From: Spirulina subsalsa CS-330
GTDB taxonomy: Bacteria > Cyanobacteriota > Cyanobacteriia > Cyanobacteriales > Spirulinaceae
DNA: 48,075 bases
Assembly (NCBI RefSeq): GCF_028330765.1
Contig: NZ_JAQMTY010000031.1
Location: 1-48,075, forward strand
Direction of reading: 5' to 3'
Shown: one piece after another, positions 31,467-40,181 of the stretch
Position numbering within the stretch: position 1 is the first letter of the stretch
Layout of the letters: every line of letters starts with the position of its first letter
The notes under the pieces: generated by a model
Database searches by the model: none
Told to the model about the DNA's origin: nothing
What the model saw: only the letters and a program-made list of their open reading frames with translations
Translations under genes and position numbers: made by a program

Positions 31467-34352
31467 ATGGCCCGACCCAACTATGGCCCCACGGCTCAGG
31501 CGCGATCGCTCCACCTCTTCACGCTGTTGCTGGACTATGGCAACGATGAGTTGGATCTTGAACTGGACAAGCTCGAACGGCTGCGGCCTCAGATTCAATT
31601 CCATTGGCAAACGGAGCAGCGGTATGTGGTGCGGACGAAACTGCGCCATTTGGAAACCCTGAGCCGCGCCAGTGCCACCCCCTTAAGCCGTGCCCAGATT
31701 CGAGAAGCCTTGAACCGCTGGGGGGATTTTTTAGAAATTTTGAGCGATCATCGGCCCCAGGTGAGCGGGTCGGAACTGTGGCATTTTTCGGTGAATTTGT
31801 GGCATGGACGGCGCGATCGCGCCGCTAACCTCCGGCGTTTTGTGCAGGAATGGGAAGACCGTCGGCCCGTGAAATCGAAACAGGTCGCCGGCAAACGCAG
31901 CGAGCCGCGAGCCGATGCCGATCACGCTGCCGATCTCGATCCAATGCGGGATCATGATCGGGAGGTGTGGCGATCGCGCTGCCGCACCAGCCTCGAAGCC
32001 CAAAACTATCACCGCCTCACCACCAACCCTCTCACCGCCCCGGATGGGATGCGGTTTGACCATCAGGATCTTTATGTGCCGTTGGCATTAGTGCCGCGAC
32101 CGGTGCGCGATCGCCTTCAGGATGATGCCGAAGAAGACAGCGAAGACGAGGGAGCGATCGTCACCCTTGAGGAACTGCTCAACACCACAACGGGCCGCCA
32201 ACGGTGGGCGATCGTCGGGGAAGCCGGAGCCGGCAAAACTACCACCCTCCAAAGCCTCGCCACCCAACTCCTCGACCGGGGCGCATATCCCATCTGGGTC
32301 ACGTTAGCGGATCTTCAGGGTCAATCCCTCCCGGATTATCTGCTGCAAAACTGGCTCCAACAGGCCACCCAATCCCTACACATCCCCGCCCTGCTCCAGG
32401 CTGAATTATCCCAACTGCTGACCACGGGCAACGCTTGGCTGCTGCTGGATGGCGTGGATGAAATGGCGGGGGACAGTAGCCGAATGTTGGCGCAATTGGG
32501 GCGACAGTTGCGGGGGGTGTTGGGGGGTGTGTCGGTGGTGCTCACCTGTCGGCTCCATGGATGGGAGGGGGCGAAAAATGCCCTCGATGGGTTTACGGCC
32601 TATCGCTGTCGGCGGTTCAGTCTGGCCAGGGACGGAGAGCCGGATCAAGGGGGGCAATTTATCGATCGCTGGTTTGCCGCCCAACCCGAACGCGGGCAAC
32701 AATTACAGACCCGCCTCCACGATCCCCAACACCACACCATCCGGGACGCGGTGGGCAATCCGTTGCGATTAGCGCTACTCTGTCGGGCGTGGTCGCTCAA
32801 TGAGGGGCAATTTCCCCGCAGCCAAGCCCAACTTTACGCCCAATTTGTCACCGCCCTCTACAGTTGGCAACAAGACCGTTTCCCCACCACCCCCGCCCAA
32901 CGTCATCGCCTCAATGGGGTCTTGGCAACCCTTGCGTTTAACGCTTTTGCTGATTCGTCCTTGGGCTATCATCTCCCCGATCCTGTGGTACAGCGGGCGT
33001 TTCGTGAGTCTCCCGACCTTTTGACCCTGGCGTTACAAGTGGGCTGGCTCTATCCGGTGGGGATTCGTGCGGCCACGGCTGATCCGGTGTATCGGTTTTA
33101 TCATCCGTTATTTCAGGCGTATTTTGCGGCGCAGGTGATTCCGGGGGCGGCGTTTTGGCTCGATCCGGCGGCAGATTATCCGGCGTTGAATCCGCGCTGG
33201 TGGGAGGTGTTGCGGTTGTGGATGGGGCGGGAGGATGGGGCGAAGGTGGAGAAGGAGGGCGCGATCGCTGCCCTGCGATCGTTCGACGATGGCGGCGTGG
33301 GACTGTATCGCGATCGCGCCCAAGGACTCGCGGCGTTGCTGTTGGCGGAATTTCCCGACTCGGAACAGGCGGCGGATCTAATGGGGGTGATCCTAGACTG
33401 GCGGTTTGGCCCGACGTTTTCGGCGACAATGCCCCAGGGTCATTCTGTGCCGCGCTTAAACCTGGCCCGGCGAGTGGTGGTACAAACCGATCGCACCCTT
33501 GCGATCGCTCACCTGGTGGAATTCCTTGACACCCAAACCCACCCCTTTCCCCGCTGGCAAGCCGCTTACACCCTGGGCAAAAGTCTCGCGCCGGGCCATC
33601 CCGTCGCGGTGGCGACGTTGTGCGATCTGCTCCAAACGGCCCCCGATGCCTATCGCCGCTGGCAATTCAGCGACAGCCTCTGCCGAGTGCAGCCGGGGCA
33701 TCCCGACGCGATCGCCACCCTCACCGACTTGCTTCAACCCGAACACCCGCCGAAAATTCGCTGCAAAGCCGCCTACAGTTTGGGTAAATTTATCCCCGGC
33801 CATCCCGACGTGATAGTGGCTGACGTGATAGTGGCTGACGCGATAGTGGCTAACGCGATAGTGGCTAACGCGATCGCCACCCTCGAAACCCTCCGCGATA
33901 CCGTCCAAACCCCCGGCCTGCTCACCCAAATCCGCGACAACCTTCACCGCCTCCAGCACGGCGCACCCCCACCGATGCCGACAAAATCCCGCCCAAGCAA
34001 ACCCGTCTCTGAACGTGCGATCGCCAGCATCACCGCCCGTCTCCACGCCGCCCCCAACCCCACCGAACAACGCCGCCACGCCATCCGCCTCGCCCGCTTC
34101 CAACCCGATCACCCGGACGCGATCGCCACCCTTCTCCACCTCCTGATCACCCCCGGCCATCCCGCCGCCCTCTACAAACGCCTCGCCAAGGACATTAAAA
34201 CCGTCGCTCAAACCGAACACAATCCCCAAATCGTGGGGTCATTAAAGACTGCGATCGCCCAGCTTCCCCCCTCGGTGCAGCGTCACGAGTGCGATCGTAT
34301 CCTTTGGTATTGCACCGATGCCCTGGCCTATCACGAATTTTTGCTGTTGTAG
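31467..34352 (+). CDS. NACHT-domain NTPase with C-terminal HEAT-like repeats
   Basis: This 961-residue protein is of the STAND/NLR-like type. Residues 1-145 or so form a helical N-terminal domain that I recall from cyanobacterial NACHT proteins but cannot name. A linker follows, then a NACHT NTPase with P-loop GEAGAGKTTTL (about 250-260) and Walker B LLLDGVDEMAG (about 325). A helical region and HEAT-like repeats (HPDAIATLTDLL units) come after about residue 690. Bacterial NACHT proteins often act in antiphage defence, sensing with the C-terminal repeats and acting through the N terminus. No toxic effector domain is recognisable here. I prefer the ATG at 31467 (MARPNYGP), which matches homologues; the frame is open to 31419. 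A 15-bp microsatellite lies in the repeat region. Confidence 0.86.
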   Translation: MARPNYGPTAQARSLHLFTLLLDYGNDELDLELDKLERLRPQIQFHWQTEQRYVVRTKLRHLETLSRASATPLSRAQIREALNRWGDFLEILSDHRPQVSGSELWHFSVNLWHGRRDRAANLRRFVQEWEDRRPVKSKQVAGKRSEPRADADHAADLDPMRDHDREVWRSRCRTSLEAQNYHRLTTNPLTAPDGMRFDHQDLYVPLALVPRPVRDRLQDDAEEDSEDEGAIVTLEELLNTTTGRQRWAIVGEAGAGKTTTLQSLATQLLDRGAYPIWVTLADLQGQSLPDYLLQNWLQQATQSLHIPALLQAELSQLLTTGNAWLLLDGVDEMAGDSSRMLAQLGRQLRGVLGGVSVVLTCRLHGWEGAKNALDGFTAYRCRRFSLARDGEPDQGGQFIDRWFAAQPERGQQLQTRLHDPQHHTIRDAVGNPLRLALLCRAWSLNEGQFPRSQAQLYAQFVTALYSWQQDRFPTTPAQRHRLNGVLATLAFNAFADSSLGYHLPDPVVQRAFRESPDLLTLALQVGWLYPVGIRAATADPVYRFYHPLFQAYFAAQVIPGAAFWLDPAADYPALNPRWWEVLRLWMGREDGAKVEKEGAIAALRSFDDGGVGLYRDRAQGLAALLLAEFPDSEQAADLMGVILDWRFGPTFSATMPQGHSVPRLNLARRVVVQTDRTLAIAHLVEFLDTQTHPFPRWQAAYTLGKSLAPGHPVAVATLCDLLQTAPDAYRRWQFSDSLCRVQPGHPDAIATLTDLLQPEHPPKIRCKAAYSLGKFIPGHPDVIVADVIVADAIVANAIVANAIATLETLRDTVQTPGLLTQIRDNLHRLQHGAPPPMPTKSRPSKPVSERAIASITARLHAAPNPTEQRRHAIRLARFQPDHPDAIATLLHLLITPGHPAALYKRLAKDIKTVAQTEHNPQIVGSLKTAIAQLPPSVQRHECDRILWYCTDALAYHEFLLL
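33807..33866 (+). repeat. In-frame 15-bp tandem repeat in the NACHT gene
   Basis: Four 15-bp units (GACGTGATAGTGGCT and variants with C or A changes) are followed by a partial unit that merges into GCGATCGCC. They encode a pentapeptide VIVAD/AIVAN array inside a HEAT-like repeat. The period is a multiple of three, so copy-number change would lengthen or shorten the protein without a frameshift. Confidence 0.88.
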
Positions 34353-34371
34353 CGATCGCAATCCTGACACC

Positions 34372-34400
34372 AAAAAACGGGACAGGATAACCCTGCCCCG
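34372..34400 (-). terminator. Intrinsic terminator of htpG
   Basis: On the minus strand the hairpin CGGG-G-CAGG...CCTG-T-CCCG (one mismatch, 5-nt loop; 34378-34400) is followed immediately by six T residues (34377-34372). It lies about 45 nt after the htpG stop codon and has the form of a rho-independent terminator. Confidence 0.75.
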
Positions 34401-34443
34401 CTGCCCCATCAATCGTGGGATGGTTTAACCCGTTGGCACTGGA

Positions 34444-36390
34444 TTACAGCCGTTCAGACACCTTCGTCAGCAGGGCATTAGACCGTTCCACAAACGCCTT
34501 CATGTTGTCCGCATCAAAAGGCTTTTGGGAAATCAACGCCAAGTCATAAATATGCTGGCACATTTGATTGACCAACGTTCCCGTTTGAGATTCACCCGAC
34601 CCATCCACAATGCTACCTTGGGACAAATTGAGTAGATTTTGCACCATCGGATGTGCCGTATTAACGAGCAACGTGTGCATATCCGGGAATTCCATATCCT
34701 TCTGTTGCATCAAGGCTGTCATCTCTTGAATGCGGCGCAATTCTTCCGGCATGATCACCATCGCGGGGGGCGTGCCTTGGGGATTTTCGGACTTAATCGA
34801 TTCAGCCCGAATCGTGATTTTGCTATTCTCCAACGCTTTTTCAAATAACTCCTTGATCACCTCACTTTTGGTTTTATTGGTGGTGGGGTCAACGATTTCC
34901 GACTCGTCTTTATTGAGCAGGCTTTGATCCAGTTCCGCATCCACCCGCGCAAATTTCACCTCGGAATATTCCCGCTCCAAGAAGGGAATAAAGTAATTTG
35001 TATCAATGAAGGAGTCCATATAGAGAACTTCCATGCCTTGATTTTTGTAGAGTTCCACATAGGGCGCTTGGGAACCGGCATCGGTGCAATAGAACACACG
35101 GTTTTCGTGCTTTTCTTTGTTGCGTTCGAGGTAGTCTTTGATCGTGGTGTAGCCGTCATTGGTGGGCGTATCTTGCCATTCGTCTTCCCCTTCGGTTTGG
35201 ACTTCCACTTGGGGTGCGTCCTCTTGCTGGGTACTCTTGTAGATGATGATGTCGGCGACTTGCTCTTTGAATTTGTCGTCTTTAAGGGAGCCAAATTTAA
35301 TGAATGTGCCCACATCTTGCCAGCATTTGACAAACTTAGCGCGGTCTTCGCGGAAGATTTGTTTGAGGCGATCGGCGATTTTCTTGGAGATGTAGTCGGC
35401 GATGCGGCGGACGGTGCGATCGCTCGTTAACGCACTCCGAGACACATTCAGCGGAATATCCGTGCTATCAATTACCCCGCGCAAGGGCCGCAAAAAGTCC
35501 GGGATAATGTCGTCGCAATTATCGCTGACAAACACCTGATTACAAAACAGCTTAATCTGCCCTTTATTCACATCCACATCGGGACGGATTTGGGGGAAAT
35601 AGAGAATGCCATCGAGGACAAAGGGATAGTCTGTTTTGAGGTGAACCCAGAGTAAGGGATCGTCTTGGAAGGGGTGAAGATAACGATAGAATTCGAGATA
35701 GTCTTCGTCGTTTAAATCTTGGGGAGAAACCTTCCAGAGGGCTTTTTCTTGATTGAGCCGTTCTTCGCCCATCATGATCGGCACGGGCATGAAGTCGCAG
35801 TAGGTTTTAATTAACTGTTTAATGCGAGCTTCTTCGGCGTATTCGGTTTCCTCATCCATCAGGGTGAGGGTGACGGTGGTGCCGGGGGTGGTGCGGGTTC
35901 CTTCGGTGAGTTCAAAGGCGGGGGAACCGTCACAAGACCAGTGAATCGCTTGGGAATTGGGACGGTGGGAGAGGGTTTCAATCTCCACTTGTTTGGCGAC
36001 CATGAAGCTGGAATAAAACCCTAAGCCAAAGTGGCCGATAATTTGCTGGTCGGGGTCTTTTTGATATTTTTGAATAAATTCTTCGGCGCTGGAAAAGGCG
36101 ACTTGGTTAATATATTTTTTGATTTCATCGGGGGTCATGCCGATGCCGTTATCGGAGACGGAAAGGGTTTTCTTTTCGGTGTCGACGGTGATATCGATTT
36201 GCGGTGCGGGGAGTTCGCCATCGACTTCACCGGCATAGGATACCATCTTTAATTTGGCGATCGCATCCACACTGTTGGAAATTAACTCCCGCAAGAAAAT
36301 TTCATGATCCGTGTAGAGGGATTTCTTGATGATGGGAAAAATATTCTCGGTATGGATCGTAATATTGCCTTGTTCGAGTACGGTTGCCAT
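34444..36390 (-). CDS. htpG: Molecular chaperone HtpG (Hsp90)
   Basis: This 648-residue cytoplasmic Hsp90 homodimer component assists folding of client proteins under heat and light stress. The N-terminal GHKL ATPase has FLRELISNSVDAI, DNGIGM and GHFGLGFYS. The middle domain carries the conserved catalytic-loop Arg region, and the C-terminal dimerisation domain is complete. The length is normal for bacterial HtpG. It is transcribed divergently from the sulfotransferase gene across a 189-bp spacer. Unlike the heat-shock genes of some bacteria, no CIRCE-type inverted repeat is visible upstream. Confidence 0.96.
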   Translation of the reverse strand: MATVLEQGNITIHTENIFPIIKKSLYTDHEIFLRELISNSVDAIAKLKMVSYAGEVDGELPAPQIDITVDTEKKTLSVSDNGIGMTPDEIKKYINQVAFSSAEEFIQKYQKDPDQQIIGHFGLGFYSSFMVAKQVEIETLSHRPNSQAIHWSCDGSPAFELTEGTRTTPGTTVTLTLMDEETEYAEEARIKQLIKTYCDFMPVPIMMGEERLNQEKALWKVSPQDLNDEDYLEFYRYLHPFQDDPLLWVHLKTDYPFVLDGILYFPQIRPDVDVNKGQIKLFCNQVFVSDNCDDIIPDFLRPLRGVIDSTDIPLNVSRSALTSDRTVRRIADYISKKIADRLKQIFREDRAKFVKCWQDVGTFIKFGSLKDDKFKEQVADIIIYKSTQQEDAPQVEVQTEGEDEWQDTPTNDGYTTIKDYLERNKEKHENRVFYCTDAGSQAPYVELYKNQGMEVLYMDSFIDTNYFIPFLEREYSEVKFARVDAELDQSLLNKDESEIVDPTTNKTKSEVIKELFEKALENSKITIRAESIKSENPQGTPPAMVIMPEELRRIQEMTALMQQKDMEFPDMHTLLVNTAHPMVQNLLNLSQGSIVDGSGESQTGTLVNQMCQHIYDLALISQKPFDADNMKAFVERSNALLTKVSERL

Positions 36391-36579
36391 AGTTTCGTTC
36401 TGTCGCTAACGGGTTCTAGACTTGTATTGTGGATCGTCGCTGATCATTATCACGCAAGGATTTCCCCCCAATGGGGATGCGGATTACCCTACCTGACCGG
36501 GTGAAAGTCCTGCTGTGACGCAAAATCTAGAACACCCGATCGCACTTCAATACCCTCACGTTCTCGCTCCCTTTTCACC

Positions 36580-37497
36580 ATGACTCAACCGAATTTTCTG
36601 CTCCTGGGTGCGCCCAAAGCCGGAACCACTGCCCTCTATGCCTATTTACAGCAGCATCCCCAGGTGTTCATGAGCGCGGTGAAAGAGCCGCATTTTTTCG
36701 CCTTCGAGGGCCATAGTTTGCAATTTAACGGGCCGCGGGATGAGCGCGGCTCCCTCACCACGGCATCGGTGCATGAGTGGGGAGAATATCAAGCACTGTT
36801 TGAGGGGGCGGGGGAGGCGATCGCACGGGGCGAGGCTTCGACGATGTATCTCTATTGGCCGGGCGTGCCGGAACGCATTCACCGCTACACCCCCGACGCG
36901 AAACTGGTGGCGATTTTGCGTAATCCTATCGATCGCGCCTTTTCCCATTTTCTCCATTTGCGGCGGGATGGGCGGGAGTGGTTGAGTGATTTCAACGCGG
37001 CGTTAGAGGCGGAGAGCGATCGCATCACCCAAAACTTTTCCCCCGCTTGGCATTATCACGCCGTCGGGCAATATGCCGAGCAACTTCAACGCTATTGGTC
37101 AATCTTTCCCCGTGAACAATTAAAAATCTATCTTTACGACGATTGGCGACAACATCCCCGGCAATTTCTTGCCAGTCTATTTGAATTTTTAGAGATTGAT
37201 TCCAACTTTCAACCGAATATGTCGAAGCGCCACAACACCACCCAGCAGGTACAAAAAAATGTCAGTATTCATGACTTTTTAACCCAGGATAATCTGATTA
37301 AAAAAATGCTGCGCCCCCTGATTCCGGCCCGCATCCGTCAACCCCTCGCCGCCAAAGCCTACCGCGCCAACATCGAAGCCCCCCCCAAACTCACCCCCCA
37401 CCTGCGCCGCCAACTGTTGCCCCGATTCCAAGCGGATATTCTCGCCACCCAAGACCTGATTCAGCGGGATCTATCCCACTGGTTAACCGTGGATTAA
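36580..37497 (+). CDS. Sulfotransferase (PAPS-dependent)
   Basis: This 305-residue protein is of the sulfotransferase family and moves sulfate from PAPS to a hydroxyl or amino acceptor. The 5'-phosphosulfate loop is LGAPKAGTTALYAYL near the N terminus. The 3'-phosphate loop is AILRNPIDRAFSHF at about residue 110. The C-terminal half resembles heparan-type sulfotransferases (DDW, then FEFLEID). There is no signal peptide, so the acceptor is probably a cytoplasmic or lipid-linked sugar. The acceptor cannot be predicted from sequence. No glycosyltransferase cluster is adjacent. Confidence 0.9.
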   Translation: MTQPNFLLLGAPKAGTTALYAYLQQHPQVFMSAVKEPHFFAFEGHSLQFNGPRDERGSLTTASVHEWGEYQALFEGAGEAIARGEASTMYLYWPGVPERIHRYTPDAKLVAILRNPIDRAFSHFLHLRRDGREWLSDFNAALEAESDRITQNFSPAWHYHAVGQYAEQLQRYWSIFPREQLKIYLYDDWRQHPRQFLASLFEFLEIDSNFQPNMSKRHNTTQQVQKNVSIHDFLTQDNLIKKMLRPLIPARIRQPLAAKAYRANIEAPPKLTPHLRRQLLPRFQADILATQDLIQRDLSHWLTVD

Positions 37498-37574
37498 CCC
37501 GGCATGGCTGCGCTGATTAGCTGCGATAGGATAGTTGCCCTAGCCTGCGTTTCATCCCCCTCTCAGTCAGGACA

Positions 37575-37591
37575 GCGAGCTAGAAGCTCGC
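37575..37591. repeat. Hairpin GCGAGCT-AGA-AGCTCGC after the sulfotransferase gene
   Basis: A perfect 7-bp stem with a 3-nt loop lies about 78 nt after the sulfotransferase stop. It has no T-tract. It looks like a short dispersed cyanobacterial palindrome or an mRNA 3'-end stabiliser. Confidence 0.5.
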
Positions 37592-37686
37592 ACTACAGTG
37601 TGAACCTCTGGCTCACGTATTACCAGATCCAGACTCGCAACTTGGGTTATGTATAAGTAGTAGGCGATCGCAGTGAGGATATATCG

Positions 37687-38193
37687 ATGTCGAATCAACC
37701 CAAAATGAATAAACAAGACTGGATTCAAAAATTAGGATTAATCGAACATATTGAAGGGGGATATTTTGCGGAAAGTCATCGATCCACCGACGAAATTCCG
37801 ACCCCACGCGAAGGGACAAATCGAGCGATGCTGACCTCGATTTATTACCTGTTAACCGACGATCGCCCCTTGGATCATCTCCATCAAAATCAATCCGACA
37901 TCATGCATTATTTCCATGCCGGTGATCCGATTCGCTATATTTTGGTGGATTTGGCGGGCAACCTTGAGCGGGTGACGTTGGGGTTAGATCTGGCGCGGGG
38001 GGAAGTGCCGCAGTTATTAGTGCCGGGGGGATATTGGAAGGCGGCGGTGTTGACGGCGGGGGACTATGGACTGCTGGGGGAAGCGGTGGCTCCGGGGTTT
38101 GATTATCGGGATATGCGGGTGGCGACGGCGGCGGAGATTCGGGCGCAGTTTCCGGAACTGTGGACGGAGTTGGCTCCGTATATCAAGGCGTGA
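37687..38193 (+). CDS. Cupin domain protein, DUF985 family
   Basis: This 168-residue protein has the DUF985 (Cupin_5) layout: an N-terminal LGLIEHIEGGYFAES motif, then a double-stranded beta-helix with SIYYLL, HLHQNQSDIMHYFHAGDP and a late VAPGFDYRDMR. His and Glu/Gln residues in the barrel could bind a metal or sugar nucleotide. The family has no firmly established biochemical role. TGAGG lies about 10 nt upstream of the ATG at 37687. A second Met at 37705 is possible. The downstream trehalose genes are on the same strand, about 120 bp away, but no functional link is evident. Confidence 0.88.
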   Translation: MSNQPKMNKQDWIQKLGLIEHIEGGYFAESHRSTDEIPTPREGTNRAMLTSIYYLLTDDRPLDHLHQNQSDIMHYFHAGDPIRYILVDLAGNLERVTLGLDLARGEVPQLLVPGGYWKAAVLTAGDYGLLGEAVAPGFDYRDMRVATAAEIRAQFPELWTELAPYIKA

Positions 38194-38316
38194 GCGGTGT
38201 CCGATGAGCAGGGGAGGGGAATCCGATCGCGCCCCTGCATCGGTCAATGGACAGATTGAGTACAATCGACTCAATCAAGCATTGATCGATATTGTGAATC
38301 ATTAGGTGTGTTGAGT

Positions 38317-40131
38317 ATGCGCGTGGGTAGTTGGTACATCGGAGAGAATCGCTGCGAGTTTCGGGTGTGGGCTCCTGGCCGTGAGGCGGTGGCGGTGCAT
38401 CTAGTGGCTCCGGACGATCGCATCATTCCCCTCGCGCCGGAATCGGGAGGCTATTGGAGTGCGATCGCAACCGATACCCCGCCCGGCAGCCGCTATCTCT
38501 ATCAACTCGATGGCGACCTCGAACGCCCCGACCCCGCCTCCCATGCCCAACCGGAGGGCGTTCACGGCCCGTCAATGGTGGTGGATCACGGTGCGATCGC
38601 TTGGTCGGATCACGACTGGCGCAATCATGCCTTAGATCACTACATCATCTATGAACTCCATGTGGGCACATTCACCCCAGCAGGCACGTTTGACGCGATT
38701 ATCCCGCGCCTTGAAGATCTCAAAGACTTGGGGGTGAATGCGATCGAACTGATGCCCGTTGCCCCCTTTCCGGGGACGCGCAATTGGGGCTATGACGGGG
38801 TTTATCTCTATGGCGTGCAGGACTCCTACGGCGGCCCAGAGGGATTAAAACGCCTTGTCAACGCCTGCCACACAGCGGGCATTGCCGTCATCCTCGATGT
38901 GGTCTATAACCACTTTGGCCCCGAAGGGAATTACCTCTGGCCCTACGGCCCCTATTTCACCAACCAATACCGCACCCCCTGGGGCGACGCGATCAACTAC
39001 GACCAAGCCGACAGCAATGAAGTCCGCAACTTCTTCATTGAAAATACGCGCTACTGGCTCGACACCTACCACATCGACGCGCTACGCCTTGATGCCGTCC
39101 ATGCGATTTATGACTTTAGTGCCCGCCCCTTTTTGCAGGAATTGGGGGCGGCGGTGGCTGACCTGAGCGCGGCGAGTTATCCCCGCTATTTGATCGCCGA
39201 AAGTGATCTCAATGATGTGCGGGTGCTGCAAGACCGCGACACCGGCGGGTTTGGTCACGATAGTCAATGGTGCGATGATTTTCACCACGCCGTCCATACC
39301 CTGATCACGGGGGAACAGTCGGGCTATTACTGCGACTTTGGCACGGTGGAGCAATTGGCCACCAGCTACCGCCAAGGCTACATCTACACAGGCCAATATG
39401 CGCCCCACCGTCGCCGCAACCACGGCAATGATCCCCAGGGCTGTCAGGGCAAAAACTTTGTGGTTTGTGTGCAAAATCATGACCAGATTGGCAATCGGTT
39501 ACTGGGCGATCGCCTTTCCCAACTGACGGACTTTGAAGGGTTGAAACTGGCGGCGGGCCTGCTCTTCCTCTCGCCCTTTGTGCCGATGCTCTTCATGGGC
39601 GAAGAATACGGCGAAACCCGCCCCTTTCAATATTTCGTCAACCACAGCGATCCAGGGTTGATCGACGGAGTGCGACAGGGACGCGCCGAAGAATTTAAAG
39701 CCTTTGGCTGGCCCGAAGACAAAATCCCCGACCCCCAAGGGGAAACCGTGTTTCACGAATCCGTCCTCAGTTGGGATTGGGCCGGTCAGGGTGGCGTGTT
39801 GCGTCAGTTTTATCAAACCCTAATTCAACTCCGTCGCCAACTGAAGCCCCTCCATCACCTGGATTTAACGCAAATTCAAGCCACCCCCAACCCGGAACAT
39901 CCAAGCTTATTGGTGGAGCGACAGGAGCAAGGCGAGCGGGTCTGGTTTGGGTTTAATTTTAGCGATCGCTCCCTGCCCATCACTGCCCCGCCGGGATCGT
40001 GGAGTCTGCAACTCGATTCTGCGATCGCCCAATGGCACGGCCCCGGCAGCGATGCCCCCGATCAATGTGTTGGGGGGGATGCGGTGGCGATCGCACCCCG
40101 CGCCGTTGTGTTATACCACAGTCAATCCTAG
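38317..40131 (+). CDS. treZ: Malto-oligosyltrehalose trehalohydrolase
   Basis: This 604-residue GH13 enzyme hydrolyses the glycosidic bond next to the terminal trehalose unit of maltooligosyl trehalose, releasing trehalose. An N-terminal E-set (CBM48-like) domain starts MRVGSWYIGENRCEFRVWAP. A catalytic barrel follows with nucleophile D259 (ALRLDAVHA), acid/base E295 (LIAESDLND) and the transition-state Asp D389 (QNHDQIGNR). YELHVGTF and DVVYNHFGPEGNYL are typical of the family. I prefer the ATG at 38317 over the GTG at 38308, as homologues start there. It is followed 50 nt later by treY; the pair makes trehalose from glycogen-like chains. Confidence 0.95.
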   Translation: MRVGSWYIGENRCEFRVWAPGREAVAVHLVAPDDRIIPLAPESGGYWSAIATDTPPGSRYLYQLDGDLERPDPASHAQPEGVHGPSMVVDHGAIAWSDHDWRNHALDHYIIYELHVGTFTPAGTFDAIIPRLEDLKDLGVNAIELMPVAPFPGTRNWGYDGVYLYGVQDSYGGPEGLKRLVNACHTAGIAVILDVVYNHFGPEGNYLWPYGPYFTNQYRTPWGDAINYDQADSNEVRNFFIENTRYWLDTYHIDALRLDAVHAIYDFSARPFLQELGAAVADLSAASYPRYLIAESDLNDVRVLQDRDTGGFGHDSQWCDDFHHAVHTLITGEQSGYYCDFGTVEQLATSYRQGYIYTGQYAPHRRRNHGNDPQGCQGKNFVVCVQNHDQIGNRLLGDRLSQLTDFEGLKLAAGLLFLSPFVPMLFMGEEYGETRPFQYFVNHSDPGLIDGVRQGRAEEFKAFGWPEDKIPDPQGETVFHESVLSWDWAGQGGVLRQFYQTLIQLRRQLKPLHHLDLTQIQATPNPEHPSLLVERQEQGERVWFGFNFSDRSLPITAPPGSWSLQLDSAIAQWHGPGSDAPDQCVGGDAVAIAPRAVVLYHSQS

Positions 40132-40181
40132 CTCTCACCCTTAACCCGTATCATTGCCGCTTTAGGACTCGTTTAACTCCC

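Noticed and set aside
30977-31480. Open frame of 167 codons on the minus strand across the Y RNA region
   Set aside because: It runs through both tRNA-like RNAs and the spacer palindrome, and its translation has no recognisable domain. The RNA structure explains the sequence better.
33456-34229. 257-codon open frame antisense to the NACHT C-terminal repeats
   Set aside because: The glycine/valine-rich translation mirrors the HEAT-like repeat codons. The plus-strand protein explains the region.
34378-34400. GGATAACC phrase seen as a third Y RNA-like motif
   Set aside because: It is part of the htpG terminator hairpin with its T-tract; no tRNA-like arms surround it.
36490-36535. Possible cobalamin-riboswitch-like phrase (GGGTGAAAGTCC) upstream of the sulfotransferase gene
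   Set aside because: Only a short phrase matches. The B12-box core and its surrounding helices are absent, and the downstream gene is not a B12 target.
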